A DNA stretch of 6,365 bases from Actinomycetota bacterium. Its GTDB lineage: Bacteria; Actinomycetota; Thermoleophilia; Solirubrobacterales; Solirubrobacteraceae. The stretch is from the NCBI GenBank assembly GCA_903970315.1, contig CAJCIJ010000291.1:1-6365 (forward strand). Reading direction: 5' to 3'. The stretch's first letter is position 1. Every line of letters begins with the position of its first letter. Under the pieces are notes generated by a model. It had not been told where the DNA came from. It did no database searches and saw only the letters and a program-made list of their open reading frames with translations. Below are positions 1 through 6,183 of the stretch, piece by piece. A program made the position numbers and the translations under genes.

Positions 1-56
1 ACGAACAGTGAACACCCGGAGCCTGGGCATCGACGAGTCTCGGACCCCGGGTTGGT

Positions 57-647
57 TCAGCCTTGGAGGTTCTTGGCGCATTCTCCTAAGCCGAGCGCCT
101 GAGCCTCGCTGTTGAGGCTCCTCTCGATCCCTGTTATGCGACCGACGGTGGCCCGCTGGGCCGCTGAGCGGGACGGCGCCCGATGGTTGCGCCTGCGCGC
201 GAACGCGCGAATCCTTGCCAGCGCAAATTCGCGCTGGCTCTTGCTGGTGGGGTGGCTGCGTGCGAGCGCCAGAAGCTTTGCGGCGCCTTTGTTGACGATT
301 GTGCCGCTGAGTTCGTCGAAGGACCGCATAGCGGAGAGATATCGCGCATACCGAACACGCATGGCAAGCGGAGCTGCCACGGCGCGCAGCCCGGAGAGCT
401 CCCCTTCGCGGAGAGCTTGCTGCTTCTGCACGAGTTCAGCGACCCCATTAAAGCCAAGTGGCGGGGCCAGCGTGTGGGCCTTGTTGTGGTAGACGCTGCA
501 GACGTGGTCTGCACTTGCGAGGAAGGCTTTCGCGCTGGTGGCGGTTGAGGTGCCGCTGCCGCCGCAGGCAGCTAGGAGGGTCGCCGCGCAAAGCGATGCA
601 CCGAGCAGGCTCCAGTGCAGGCGGCGAAGTTCTGGCGGTGCAGCCAT
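57..647 (-). CDS. Small secreted lipoprotein, function unknown
   Basis: The 196-residue product starts with a short charged N-region, a hydrophobic stretch (about residues 12-27) and a lipobox LAAC whose Cys28 is followed by GGSG. It should therefore be exported, lipidated at Cys28 and held on the outer face of the membrane. The mature part is mostly helical-looking, Ala/Arg/Leu-rich, and contains only two further cysteines, Cys50 (ADHVCSVYH) and Cys190 (LGLGECAKN). One lies near each end and they could form a disulfide. From memory, this layout (an early 'C' helix and a late 'GL..C') recurs in small uncharacterised actinobacterial lipoproteins. I do not recognise a named family or an active site. 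The ATG at 647 has only a weak AGG ribosome site just upstream; the signal peptide supports this start. It is transcribed divergently from the collagen-like gene. Overlapping plus-strand frames lack any such features. Confidence 0.72.
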   Translation of the reverse strand: MAAPPELRRLHWSLLGASLCAATLLAACGGSGTSTATSAKAFLASADHVCSVYHNKAHTLAPPLGFNGVAELVQKQQALREGELSGLRAVAAPLAMRVRYARYLSAMRSFDELSGTIVNKGAAKLLALARSHPTSKSQREFALARIRAFARRRNHRAPSRSAAQRATVGRITGIERSLNSEAQALGLGECAKNLQG

Positions 648-692
648 GTGCCTGGCATTACATCAACCGATCCGGACCCCGGTTGCACGTCT

Positions 693-708
693 GCGCCGCC
701 GGCGGCGC
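693..708. repeat. Perfect 16-bp GC palindrome
   Basis: GCGCCGCCGGCGGCGC reads the same on both strands with no central spacer. It lies 46 bases upstream of the lipoprotein start on the minus strand, close to where its promoter or 5' leader should be. It may be an operator or a structured leader. In DNA this GC-rich such a palindrome can also arise by chance, so its function is uncertain. Confidence 0.35.
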
Positions 709-803
709 TGCGCTGATACGCCCAGTCTGGGCGGCTGGGACACGGCTGCAGCGCAGCGGATGCCCGCGTGGCCCGGCCGGTCTGATCGGGGTGTAACGAC
801 GAC

Positions 804-824
804 TGTGTCCGGCCTCCGGGCACA
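804..824. promoter_or_regulatory. Imperfect dyad, possible operator
   Basis: The left arm TGTGTCCGG (804-812) and right arm CCGGGCACA (816-824) pair over 9 positions, with one T/G mismatch at 808/820, around a 3-base centre. The 21-base dyad sits inside the divergent region, 157 bases from the lipoprotein start and 167 from the collagen-like gene start. No T-tract follows on either strand, so it is unlikely to be a terminator. Its size and symmetry fit a dimeric repressor or activator site, but no regulator gene is in the window. Confidence 0.35.
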
Positions 825-971
825 ATCCTCCGGTAATGAGCTCGCCCTGCCGATGTAGCTGCCGACGGAGGCTCGATGTTCCCGATCGGCCTCGTAGCTG
901 ACCGCACTGCGCCTCGCCCCCGCTCCAATCCTCGATAGTGCTTCGCAGACCGGCAGCCCCGGACTGGAGCC

Positions 972-978
972 AGGAAGG
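972..978 (+). promoter_or_regulatory. Ribosome binding site of the collagen-like gene
   Basis: AGGAAGG lies 12 bases before the ATG at 991. The spacing is somewhat long, but no better site is near, and the signal peptide that follows supports this ATG. Confidence 0.45.
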
Positions 979-990
979 CAGCTCAGCCTC

Positions 991-2328
991 ATGTCAATCC
1001 CACCAGCCTCTCGTTTGGTCGTGTTCGCGGCCAGCGCCCTGGCCGCGCTCACGATGGCGGCAAGCGCCGGCGCGGCCTGCTCGCCCCACCCCCTTTCTCC
1101 CTGCGGCCCCGCGGCATTCACGGGAAGTTTCCACGCTCGCTCCTCGAGTTGCGCTCGCCCGACTGCGCCGACCTGCCGGGCGGCCAAGCGAGCTCGTCGG
1201 GACCTACGCGGCTTCACCGGTAAAGCAGGCGCCGTTGGGACAACCGGGGCCCAGGGTCCAGCCGGCATCGGTGTGACAGGGGCCACCGGCGCAACTGGTG
1301 GCTCGGGGACGCCAGGCTCAGCCGGCACGGCTGGGCCGACAGGGGTCACCGGAGTGGTTGGCCCGACCGGCGCGACCGGGCCAACAGGCCTTCCCGGAGT
1401 CGCTGGCTCAGCCGGCACGATCGGGCCGGCCGGCGTCACAGGAGTCGCGGGCCCTACCGGCGCAACAGGCTCAACAGGTAGCACCGGCTCAACGGGCTCC
1501 GCTGGTGCCAACGGAGCGACCGGTTCCACAGGTTTTGCGGGGACGACCGGCTCGACCGGCCCGGCGGGCGCCAACGGGTCCACCGGCCCGACTGGTGCCG
1601 GCGGCACGGTCGGCGCGACCGGTCAAACAGGCCCTGCCGGCGCTGTCGGATCTACCGGTGCCGTGGGTGCCACCGGTTCAGCCGGCTCGAACGGATCAAC
1701 TGGCCCCACGGGGGCCATCGGTGCCACGGGTGCTGTCGGTGCCACAGGTGCCAGCGGCACGCCCGGAGCCGTCGGAGCTTCTGGATCCACAGGCCCGGCA
1801 GGTGCCAGCGGTGCCACCGGTGCTACCGGCCCAGCTGGCGCGGCCGGAGCTTCGGGATCGACAGGCGTGGCCGGCGACACGGGGCCAGCAGGTGCAACCG
1901 GGCCCACTGGTACGAATGGACTCTCGCAATACGCCTACATTTACAACCTCGCCGCGGAGACCGTACCGCTGGAAGCTTCCGTCACGTTCGATTCGAATGG
2001 CGCGATTACCTCCGGAATCACCCATGTGCCGGGCGCCTCGGGAATCACACTGGTGAACGCGGGTACCTACCAGGTCACGTTCTCGCTTTCAGGGACCGGG
2101 CCCAACCAGATCGCGCTGTTCGACAACGAAACGCTCGTGCCTGGCACGGTCTACGGCTCCGGCGCCGGCACCCAGCAGAACACTGGGCAGGCCATCGTCA
2201 CGGTGTCCGCCGGCGACGTTCTGACAGTCAGAAACGCGACCTCCAGCGCTGCGATCGGGCTGGCGACGCCGATCGGGGGAACGAGGGCCAGCACGAACGC
2301 CTCGGTGACTATTGAGAAGCTCGCCTAG
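991..2328 (+). CDS. Secreted collagen-like protein with BclA-type C-terminal domain
   Basis: The 445-residue product has four parts. Residues 1-28 form a signal peptide with an AGA cleavage site. Residues 30-73 form a linker with four cysteines in the pattern C-x7-C-x15-C-x7-C (30, 38, 54, 62), ending in a basic stretch KRARR. Residues 74-310 are Gly-X-Y triplets: six, a one-residue phase break at 92-94, then 72 perfect triplets. Thr fills the Y position in 35 of those 72, and the whole tract has only two charged residues (Lys79 and one Asp). Residues 311-445 match, from memory, the C1q/TNF-like C-terminal domain of Bacillus BclA-like proteins ([38 protein letters not shown]), which trimerises and nucleates the triple helix. 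No LPXTG motif or C-terminal anchor is visible. It is likely a trimeric extracellular stalk, perhaps glycosylated on Thr. The ligand is unknown. Confidence 0.9.
   Translation: MSIPPASRLVVFAASALAALTMAASAGAACSPHPLSPCGPAAFTGSFHARSSSCARPTAPTCRAAKRARRDLRGFTGKAGAVGTTGAQGPAGIGVTGATGATGGSGTPGSAGTAGPTGVTGVVGPTGATGPTGLPGVAGSAGTIGPAGVTGVAGPTGATGSTGSTGSTGSAGANGATGSTGFAGTTGSTGPAGANGSTGPTGAGGTVGATGQTGPAGAVGSTGAVGATGSAGSNGSTGPTGAIGATGAVGATGASGTPGAVGASGSTGPAGASGATGATGPAGAAGASGSTGVAGDTGPAGATGPTGTNGLSQYAYIYNLAAETVPLEASVTFDSNGAITSGITHVPGASGITLVNAGTYQVTFSLSGTGPNQIALFDNETLVPGTVYGSGAGTQQNTGQAIVTVSAGDVLTVRNATSSAAIGLATPIGGTRASTNASVTIEKLA
1315..1470 (+). repeat. 90-bp tandem duplication within the collagen tract
   Basis: Positions 1315-1380 and 1405-1470 align at a 90-base offset (30 residues, 10 triplets). 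My hand alignment gives 52 of 66 identical bases, including an exact 15-base start. The protein pattern [19 protein letters not shown] is shared. A second shifted similarity (offset 72 bases) joins 1774 onward to 1846 onward. These are traces of tract growth by duplication. Confidence 0.65.
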
Positions 2329-3142
2329 CGTGCATGGGAGACCACCGCAAACGTCGATTCCGATTCCGACGCCTCGCGCCCGGACTGGGAGCGAGCGCGG
2401 GATTGGCGTCGGTGGCCGCGCCCCGCGACAACTGCTCACCGCCATCGGTGTGGCGCTCCTCCTGGGCGTTACGTTCGCCCCGAGCGTGCTCGCCAATCGG
2501 GATCGAGTACAACCTGTCCAGCGGTTGGCTGTCCTGCTAGGCGCGCACCGCGCACATCGTGCCCCCGAAGCACAGTCTCCTGCGGTTGCCATGGTGGCCG
2601 CTGACAGGCCGATTACGGGAGTGCGGACCACGCTGCCAGTAATCGGGAGTTCAACGAGCGCCAGCGGGGCGACGTGGCTGCGGGTGATGCTCCCGGGTCG
2701 TCCCAACGGATCGGTTGGCTGGATCACACAGAGCGCAACCAGCGAGCTTATGACGCACTGGCACATCGTGGTCGATCTTGCCGGTCGCGAAGTGATCGTT
2801 TACCACTATGGCCGGACGGTCAAAACCTTCCAGGTCGTCGTCGGCAAGCCCTCGACGCCGACCCCAACGGGACGTTTCTTTGTGGAAGAGTCGGTGCAGT
2901 TGCCCTCCGGACATCCGGGCGGGCCTGTCGCCCTCGCCCTGAGTGCGCGCTCAGATGTCCTGCAGACCTATGAAGGCGGGCCGGGCCAGATCGCGATCCA
3001 CGGCGTCGAAAACCTGGGCGGCACGCTTGGCGCCGCCGAATCACACGGATGCGTCCGGATGGCCACCCCAAGCATCGACTGGCTGGCGGCCCACATCGAC
3101 CCGGGCGTCCCGGTGACGATCCAAGCCAGTTCAAGGGTCTGA
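2312..3142 (+). CDS. L,D-transpeptidase (YkuD family), membrane-anchored or secreted
   Basis: This 276-residue enzyme should form 3-3 cross-links in peptidoglycan, or link proteins to it, outside the membrane. A hydrophobic segment (about 40-61, ending SVLA) acts as signal peptide or anchor. Residues 104-140 form a small SH3-like pre-domain with the pattern [15 protein letters not shown]. The YkuD domain spans about 149-271. It carries IAIHG with His230 and the catalytic signature SHGCVRM (244-250) with nucleophile Cys247, His245 and Arg249, so the site looks intact. The first start is TTG at 2312, inside the collagen-like gene and overlapping it by 17 bases. A GTG at 2330, 1 base past that gene's stop, would give 270 residues with GAGAAG as a weak ribosome site. 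Either choice implies translational coupling with the collagen-like gene. The exact substrate is unknown. Confidence 0.9.
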   Translation: MRSSPSVHGRPPQTSIPIPTPRARTGSERGIGVGGRAPRQLLTAIGVALLLGVTFAPSVLANRDRVQPVQRLAVLLGAHRAHRAPEAQSPAVAMVAADRPITGVRTTLPVIGSSTSASGATWLRVMLPGRPNGSVGWITQSATSELMTHWHIVVDLAGREVIVYHYGRTVKTFQVVVGKPSTPTPTGRFFVEESVQLPSGHPGGPVALALSARSDVLQTYEGGPGQIAIHGVENLGGTLGAAESHGCVRMATPSIDWLAAHIDPGVPVTIQASSRV

Positions 3143-3325
3143 TTGCTCTACTGATGGGTCCAGCGGGGCCAGGAGCCCGCCACGGCCGTTCCGGCAGGGG
3201 CGCTAGCACAGTCAGGCGCCATTTACGTGGGCGCGGCGTGGATCTCGTCGAGGCTAACCGCGTCGCCGCGGTATACGCCTTGACGGCAGGTCGCTGTGCG
3301 GCGGCAACGGGTAGCGTGAGACGAC

Positions 3326-4243
3326 ATGGTCACCCTTGGAAGCACCAACCTTGACGTCTTTCCCATCTGCCTTGGTGGCAACGTGTTCGGCTGGACCGCC
3401 GACGAGGCGCAGTCGCATGCCGTCCTGGACGCGTACAGGGCGGCGAACGGCAACTTCATCGACACCGCAAACTCCTACCTCGTCGAGCATGGCCGCTCGG
3501 AGACGATCATTGGGCGCTGGCTGACTGACCGCGGCAGCCGCGAGCAGATCGTCCTCGCCACGAAGGTCGGCGGTGGCCAGGGAGCACTCCGCAACTTGCG
3601 GGCGGACACGATCGAGCGCGAGGCGCACGCGTCGCTGGAGCGCCTTCAGACCGACCGCATTGACCTCTACTACGCGCATTTCGACGACGTGGATACGCCG
3701 CTGGAGGAGTCGCTGCGCGCCCTCGATTCACTCGTGCAAGCGGGCCTCGTACGGTACCTCGGCGCCTCCAACTACACGCCGGAGCGGCTCACGGCGGCAC
3801 TGCAGCTCCAACGCGAGCTGGGGCTCGCCCGGTTCACAGTCCTACAGCCGCACTACAACTTGGTCGAGCGGGAGTTCGAGCGCTCACTGCTACCCGTCGC
3901 CGAGAGCTGGGGGCTGGCCGTGCTCCCCTACTTCGCCCTCGCCAGTGGGTTTTTGACCGGCAAGTACCGGCCGGACGGCGGTGAAGCCGATTCTCCGCGC
4001 GCTGAGTCCGCGCGCACATATCTCGACAAGGGCGGCGCGGCCGTGCTCGAAGCCCTCGACGAGGTCGCGGCGGCTCACGGAACGACCGTGGCGGCAGTCG
4101 CGCTGGCGTGGCTACTTGCCCAGCCGCGCGTGGTCGCACCGATCGCCAGCGCGCGCAATCCGCGGCAGCTAGAGGAGATTCTGCCGGCCGCCACGCTGGA
4201 GCTGAGCGCCGCACAGCTCGACCGTCTGTCGGCCACACAATGA
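3326..4243 (+). CDS. Aldo/keto reductase
   Basis: The 305-residue cytoplasmic TIM-barrel oxidoreductase probably reduces aldehydes or ketones with NADPH. The full catalytic tetrad is visible: Asp46 in FIDTANSY, Tyr51, Lys80 in LATKVG and His118 in YYAHFDD. The family motifs GASNYTPE (146-153), LQPHYNLVERE (173-183) and FLTGKYRP (209-216) are present, and the C-terminal cofactor segment IASARNPRQLEE (273-284) binds the NADP phosphate side in relatives. The length is normal and the frame unbroken. A TGA stop at 3317-3319, in frame just before the ATG, fixes the start. The ribosome site is poor (GTGAG region) and no clear promoter is seen in the 183-base gap upstream, where TTGACG at 3280 has no matching -10. 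Its substrate cannot be told from sequence, and it appears to be its own transcription unit. Confidence 0.92.
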   Translation: MVTLGSTNLDVFPICLGGNVFGWTADEAQSHAVLDAYRAANGNFIDTANSYLVEHGRSETIIGRWLTDRGSREQIVLATKVGGGQGALRNLRADTIEREAHASLERLQTDRIDLYYAHFDDVDTPLEESLRALDSLVQAGLVRYLGASNYTPERLTAALQLQRELGLARFTVLQPHYNLVEREFERSLLPVAESWGLAVLPYFALASGFLTGKYRPDGGEADSPRAESARTYLDKGGAAVLEALDEVAAAHGTTVAAVALAWLLAQPRVVAPIASARNPRQLEEILPAATLELSAAQLDRLSATQ

Positions 4244-4260
4244 TCGAGGTCCGCGACGAA

Positions 4261-4329
4261 CGCGTCTCCTGAGACGCGATCCGCCGCGAACTTGCTTGAC
4301 CGAGCGCTGGGCGGTCATTGTGACGCCCA
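4261..4329 (+). terminator. Two tandem hairpins after the reductase gene
   Basis: CGCGTCTC (4261-4268) and GAGACGCG (4271-4278) form a perfect inverted repeat, giving a 7-bp stem with a 4-base loop, 17 bases after the reductase stop. A second hairpin at 4308-4329 pairs TGGGC with GCCCA and GTCA with TGAC around a one-base bulge and a TTG loop. Neither has a T-tract, so this would be a non-canonical terminator of the kind proposed for high-GC actinobacteria. It would insulate the ECF module from read-through. Confidence 0.45.
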
Positions 4330-4362
4330 CGGCGCACGTCGACAAGCAGACAATCCCCAGCG

Positions 4363-4389
4363 TGTCGATTTCAGTCGTCCTCGTTCGAC
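4363..4389 (+). promoter_or_regulatory. Putative ECF42-type promoter of the DGPF/sigma operon
   Basis: TGTCGA (4363-4368) is followed after exactly 17 bases by CGAC (4386-4389). As I recall, the published ECF42 target signature is TGTCGA at -35 and CGA/TC at -10, so both elements match. Transcription would start near 4396, giving a leader of about 34 bases with the strong ribosome site. This predicts direct positive autoregulation by the sigma factor encoded in the same operon. Confidence 0.72.
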
Positions 4390-4417
4390 GTGCTCCTAGA
4401 TACAACCCATCCACCAC

Positions 4418-4424
4418 AAGGAGG
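4418..4424 (+). promoter_or_regulatory. Strong ribosome binding site
   Basis: AAGGAGG lies 5 bases before the ATG at 4430, an almost ideal Shine-Dalgarno. It is the best in the window and decides the start of the DGPF gene over longer frames. Confidence 0.85.
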
Positions 4425-4429
4425 CACAA

Positions 4430-4846
4430 ATGCGTTTTATGGTTCTGGTCCCCGGGAGCCCCGAGTCCGAGGCGGGCGAGATGCCCAGCACCGAGATCCT
4501 GGGGGCGATGACGAAGTACAACGAAGAGCTGGTCAAATCAGGCGTGCTGCTGGCCGGCGAGGGCCTGCACCCCACGTCAAAGGGGGCAAAGGTCCGCTTC
4601 GACGGCAGCGAGCGCACGGTCATCGACGGTCCCTTCACCGAGGCCAAGGAGCTCGTCGCGGGCTACTGGATCTGGCAGTGCGCCTCGCGCGAGGAGGCGA
4701 TCGAGTGGCTCAAGCGAGCCCCGTTCGGCGGCGGCGTCGAGGTCGAGCTGCGCCAGATCTTCGAGGCCGACGACTTCGGCGAGCATTTGACGCCGGAGTT
4801 GCGCGAGGCCAACGAACGACTTCGCCAGCAGAGCGCCTCAAGTTAG
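4430..4846 (+). CDS. YCII-related DGPF-domain protein
   Basis: The 138-residue soluble protein has the MRFMVLVPGS beta-strand start typical of the family and the hallmark VIDGPFTEAKEL (64-75) with DGPF at 66-69. A strand-helix GYWIWQCASREEAIEWLKRAP (78-98) follows. It belongs to the YCII/DGPF superfamily of small ferredoxin-like-fold proteins, whose biochemical role is not established. The family is known to sit beside ECF42 sigma genes, and here the sigma gene begins 2 bases after this stop, so the two are translationally coupled. Relatives are usually about 115-145 residues, so this one is full length. It may sense or process a small molecule for the sigma factor, or be an effector of its regulon; the sequence does not decide. 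Transcription is predicted from the ECF42-type promoter immediately upstream. Confidence 0.92.
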   Translation: MRFMVLVPGSPESEAGEMPSTEILGAMTKYNEELVKSGVLLAGEGLHPTSKGAKVRFDGSERTVIDGPFTEAKELVAGYWIWQCASREEAIEWLKRAPFGGGVEVELRQIFEADDFGEHLTPELREANERLRQQSASS

Positions 4847-4848
4847 GC

Positions 4849-6108
4849 ATGACGGAGTCGGCCACCCATCGCGCAATCGACGCCGTCTGGCGCATCGAGT
4901 CGGCCCGGTTGATCGCCGGGTTGACTCGCATTGTGCGAGACGTGGCGGTGGCCGAGGATCTGGCTCAGGATGCGCTCGTGGCTGCGCTTCAGCAGTGGCC
5001 CCAGACGGGGATCCCGGACAAGCCGGGCGCCTGGCTTATGACCACCGCCAAGCGCCGGGGTATCGACGCTCTGCGCCGGCGCATCGCGCTCGAGCGCAAA
5101 CAGGAGCTGATGAGGCGCGAGCTGGAAACCCTGCAGCAGCTCGACCACGCAGACCTGGCTGCAGACATCGACGACGTTTCAGACGACCTCCTCCGTTTGG
5201 TCTTCATGACATGCCATCCAGTGTTGTCGCAGGAGGCGCGCGTCGCGTTAACCCTGCGTCTGCTTGGTGGCCTGTCAACGCCAGAGATCGCGCGCGCGTT
5301 TCTGGTCTCCGAGGGCACGGTTGCGCAGCGCATCGTTCGCGCCAAGCGCACACTCGCCGAGGCGCGTGTGCCGTTCGAGCTGCCCGGTCGCGACGAGTTG
5401 ACCCAGCGTCTGTCGGCGGTGCTCGCGGTGATCTACCTGGTGTTCAACGAGGGCTACGCGGCGACCGCCGGCGAGCACTGGACCCGCCCCGCTCTATGCG
5501 AGGACGCCCTGCGGCTAGGAAGAATCCTGGCAGCGCTGATGCCCGGTGAGGGCGAGGTTGGAGGCCTGCTGGCGCTGATGGAGCTGCAGGCCTCACGCTT
5601 GCGGGCGCGCGTGGGACCACGTGGGGAGCCGGTGCTGCTCGCCGATCAGGACCGCACGCGCTGGGACCATCTGCTCGTGCAACGCGGTCTCGCCGGCCTG
5701 GAGCGCGCCGAAGAACTCAGCGGCGCTCTGGGTCCGTACACGCTGCAGGCCGCGATCGCCGCGTGCCACGCACAAGCCCGCACCGTCTCGGCGACCGACT
5801 GGCCGCGAATCGTCGCGCTCTACGATGCGCTGGCGGCACTCACGGGCTCCCCCGTCGTGGAGCTCAACCGCGCTGTCGCCGTGACGATGGCCTACGGTCC
5901 CGAGGCCGGCCTCCAGGCCGTGGATTCGCTGGCCAACGAGCCCGCGCTGCGTGCCTATCACCTGCTACCCAGCGTGCGAGGCGACGTCCTGGTGCGCTTA
6001 GGACGCCACGCTGATGCACGCGCGGAGTTCGAGCGCGCGGCCGACCTGTGTGACAACCAGCGCGAGCGCGAGCTGCTGCTCTCGCGCGCGGTCGCTTGCG
6101 GCGTATGA
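4849..6108 (+). CDS. ECF42-family RNA polymerase sigma factor with C-terminal extension
   Basis: The 419-residue product redirects RNA polymerase to its own promoter class. Region sigma2 covers about 15-80 (VWRIESARLIAGLTRIVRD, then AEDLAQDALVAAL, then GIPDKPGAWLMTTAKRR). Sigma4 covers about 115-170, with the helix-turn-helix GLSTPEIARAFLVSEGTVAQ (141-160) and RIVRAKRTL. The remaining 240 residues form the family's C-terminal domain: VPFELP at 174-179, VIYLVFNEGY at 194-203, LLALMELQASR, then TPR-like helices ending LGRHADARAEFERAADL. In ECF42 proteins this extension is thought to replace an anti-sigma factor in control. I chose ATG 4849 because its N-terminus fits the family. The frame stays open back to 4390, but that part is a shadow of the DGPF gene. 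No clear ribosome site is seen, so initiation probably depends on ribosomes finishing the DGPF gene 2 bases upstream. Confidence 0.93.
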   Translation: MTESATHRAIDAVWRIESARLIAGLTRIVRDVAVAEDLAQDALVAALQQWPQTGIPDKPGAWLMTTAKRRGIDALRRRIALERKQELMRRELETLQQLDHADLAADIDDVSDDLLRLVFMTCHPVLSQEARVALTLRLLGGLSTPEIARAFLVSEGTVAQRIVRAKRTLAEARVPFELPGRDELTQRLSAVLAVIYLVFNEGYAATAGEHWTRPALCEDALRLGRILAALMPGEGEVGGLLALMELQASRLRARVGPRGEPVLLADQDRTRWDHLLVQRGLAGLERAEELSGALGPYTLQAAIAACHAQARTVSATDWPRIVALYDALAALTGSPVVELNRAVAVTMAYGPEAGLQAVDSLANEPALRAYHLLPSVRGDVLVRLGRHADARAEFERAADLCDNQRERELLLSRAVACGV

Positions 6109-6157
6109 GGCGCGCGCCACCGCAAAATCGATCGCCGGAGACGACCCTGAGAAACAA

Positions 6158-6183
6158 AAAGGGCCCGCATTTGCAGGCCCTTT
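6158..6183. terminator. Intrinsic, possibly bidirectional terminator
   Basis: AAAGGGCC (6158-6165) pairs with GGCCCTTT (6176-6183). Inside, after one mismatch, GC pairs with GC around an ATTT loop. On the minus strand the hairpin is followed by TTTTTGTTTC, a good U-tract. On the plus strand only TTT follows before AGGGG. It lies 50 bases after the sigma stop and overlaps the minus-strand stop at 6182-6184, so it fits two converging units, with the stronger action on minus-strand transcripts. Confidence 0.82.

Larger units (their letters stand above)
648..990. other. Divergent intergenic region with two palindromes
   Basis: These 343 bases separate two divergently transcribed genes and should carry both promoters. 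I could not find a convincing -35/-10 pair for either gene. They do hold a perfect 16-base palindrome at 693-708 and an imperfect dyad at 804-824, listed separately. There is also a minimal reading frame of 20 codons at 876-938 with a GGAGG ribosome site 4 bases before its ATG. It ends 52 bases before the collagen-like gene and could be a chance frame or a leader peptide. Other open frames crossing this region are shadows. Confidence 0.6.

Noticed and set aside
112..796. Plus-strand frames opposite the lipoprotein gene
   Set aside because: They are Arg/Cys-rich with no motif, while the minus-strand frame has a proper signal peptide and lipobox.
663..1907. Long minus-strand frames opposite the collagen tract, encoding Pro-Val-rich repeats (663-1607 and 1623-1907)
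   Set aside because: They are the mirror of the Gly-X-Thr codons read on the other strand. They have no ribosome site or domain, and the plus-strand gene has a signal peptide and a recognised C-terminal domain.
1210..1920. Tandem repeat or CRISPR-like array
   Set aside because: The periodicity is of 9 bases with drifting codons, as expected for Gly-X-Y coding. There are no constant repeats with unique spacers.
1298..2056. 252-codon plus-strand frame rich in Ala, Arg and Pro
   Set aside because: It is a shifted shadow of the collagen tract and runs into the C-terminal domain with no recognisable protein of its own.
3271..3317. Possible promoter of the reductase: GTATAC, TTGACG and TAGCGT
   Set aside because: No combination has acceptable spacing. 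TTGACG to TAGCGT is 26 bases apart and GTATAC has no -35 at 17 bases.
4390..4848. N-terminal extension of the sigma factor frame back to 4390
   Set aside because: It overlaps the well-supported DGPF gene in another frame and would start inside the predicted -10 element. The family N-terminus begins at 4849.
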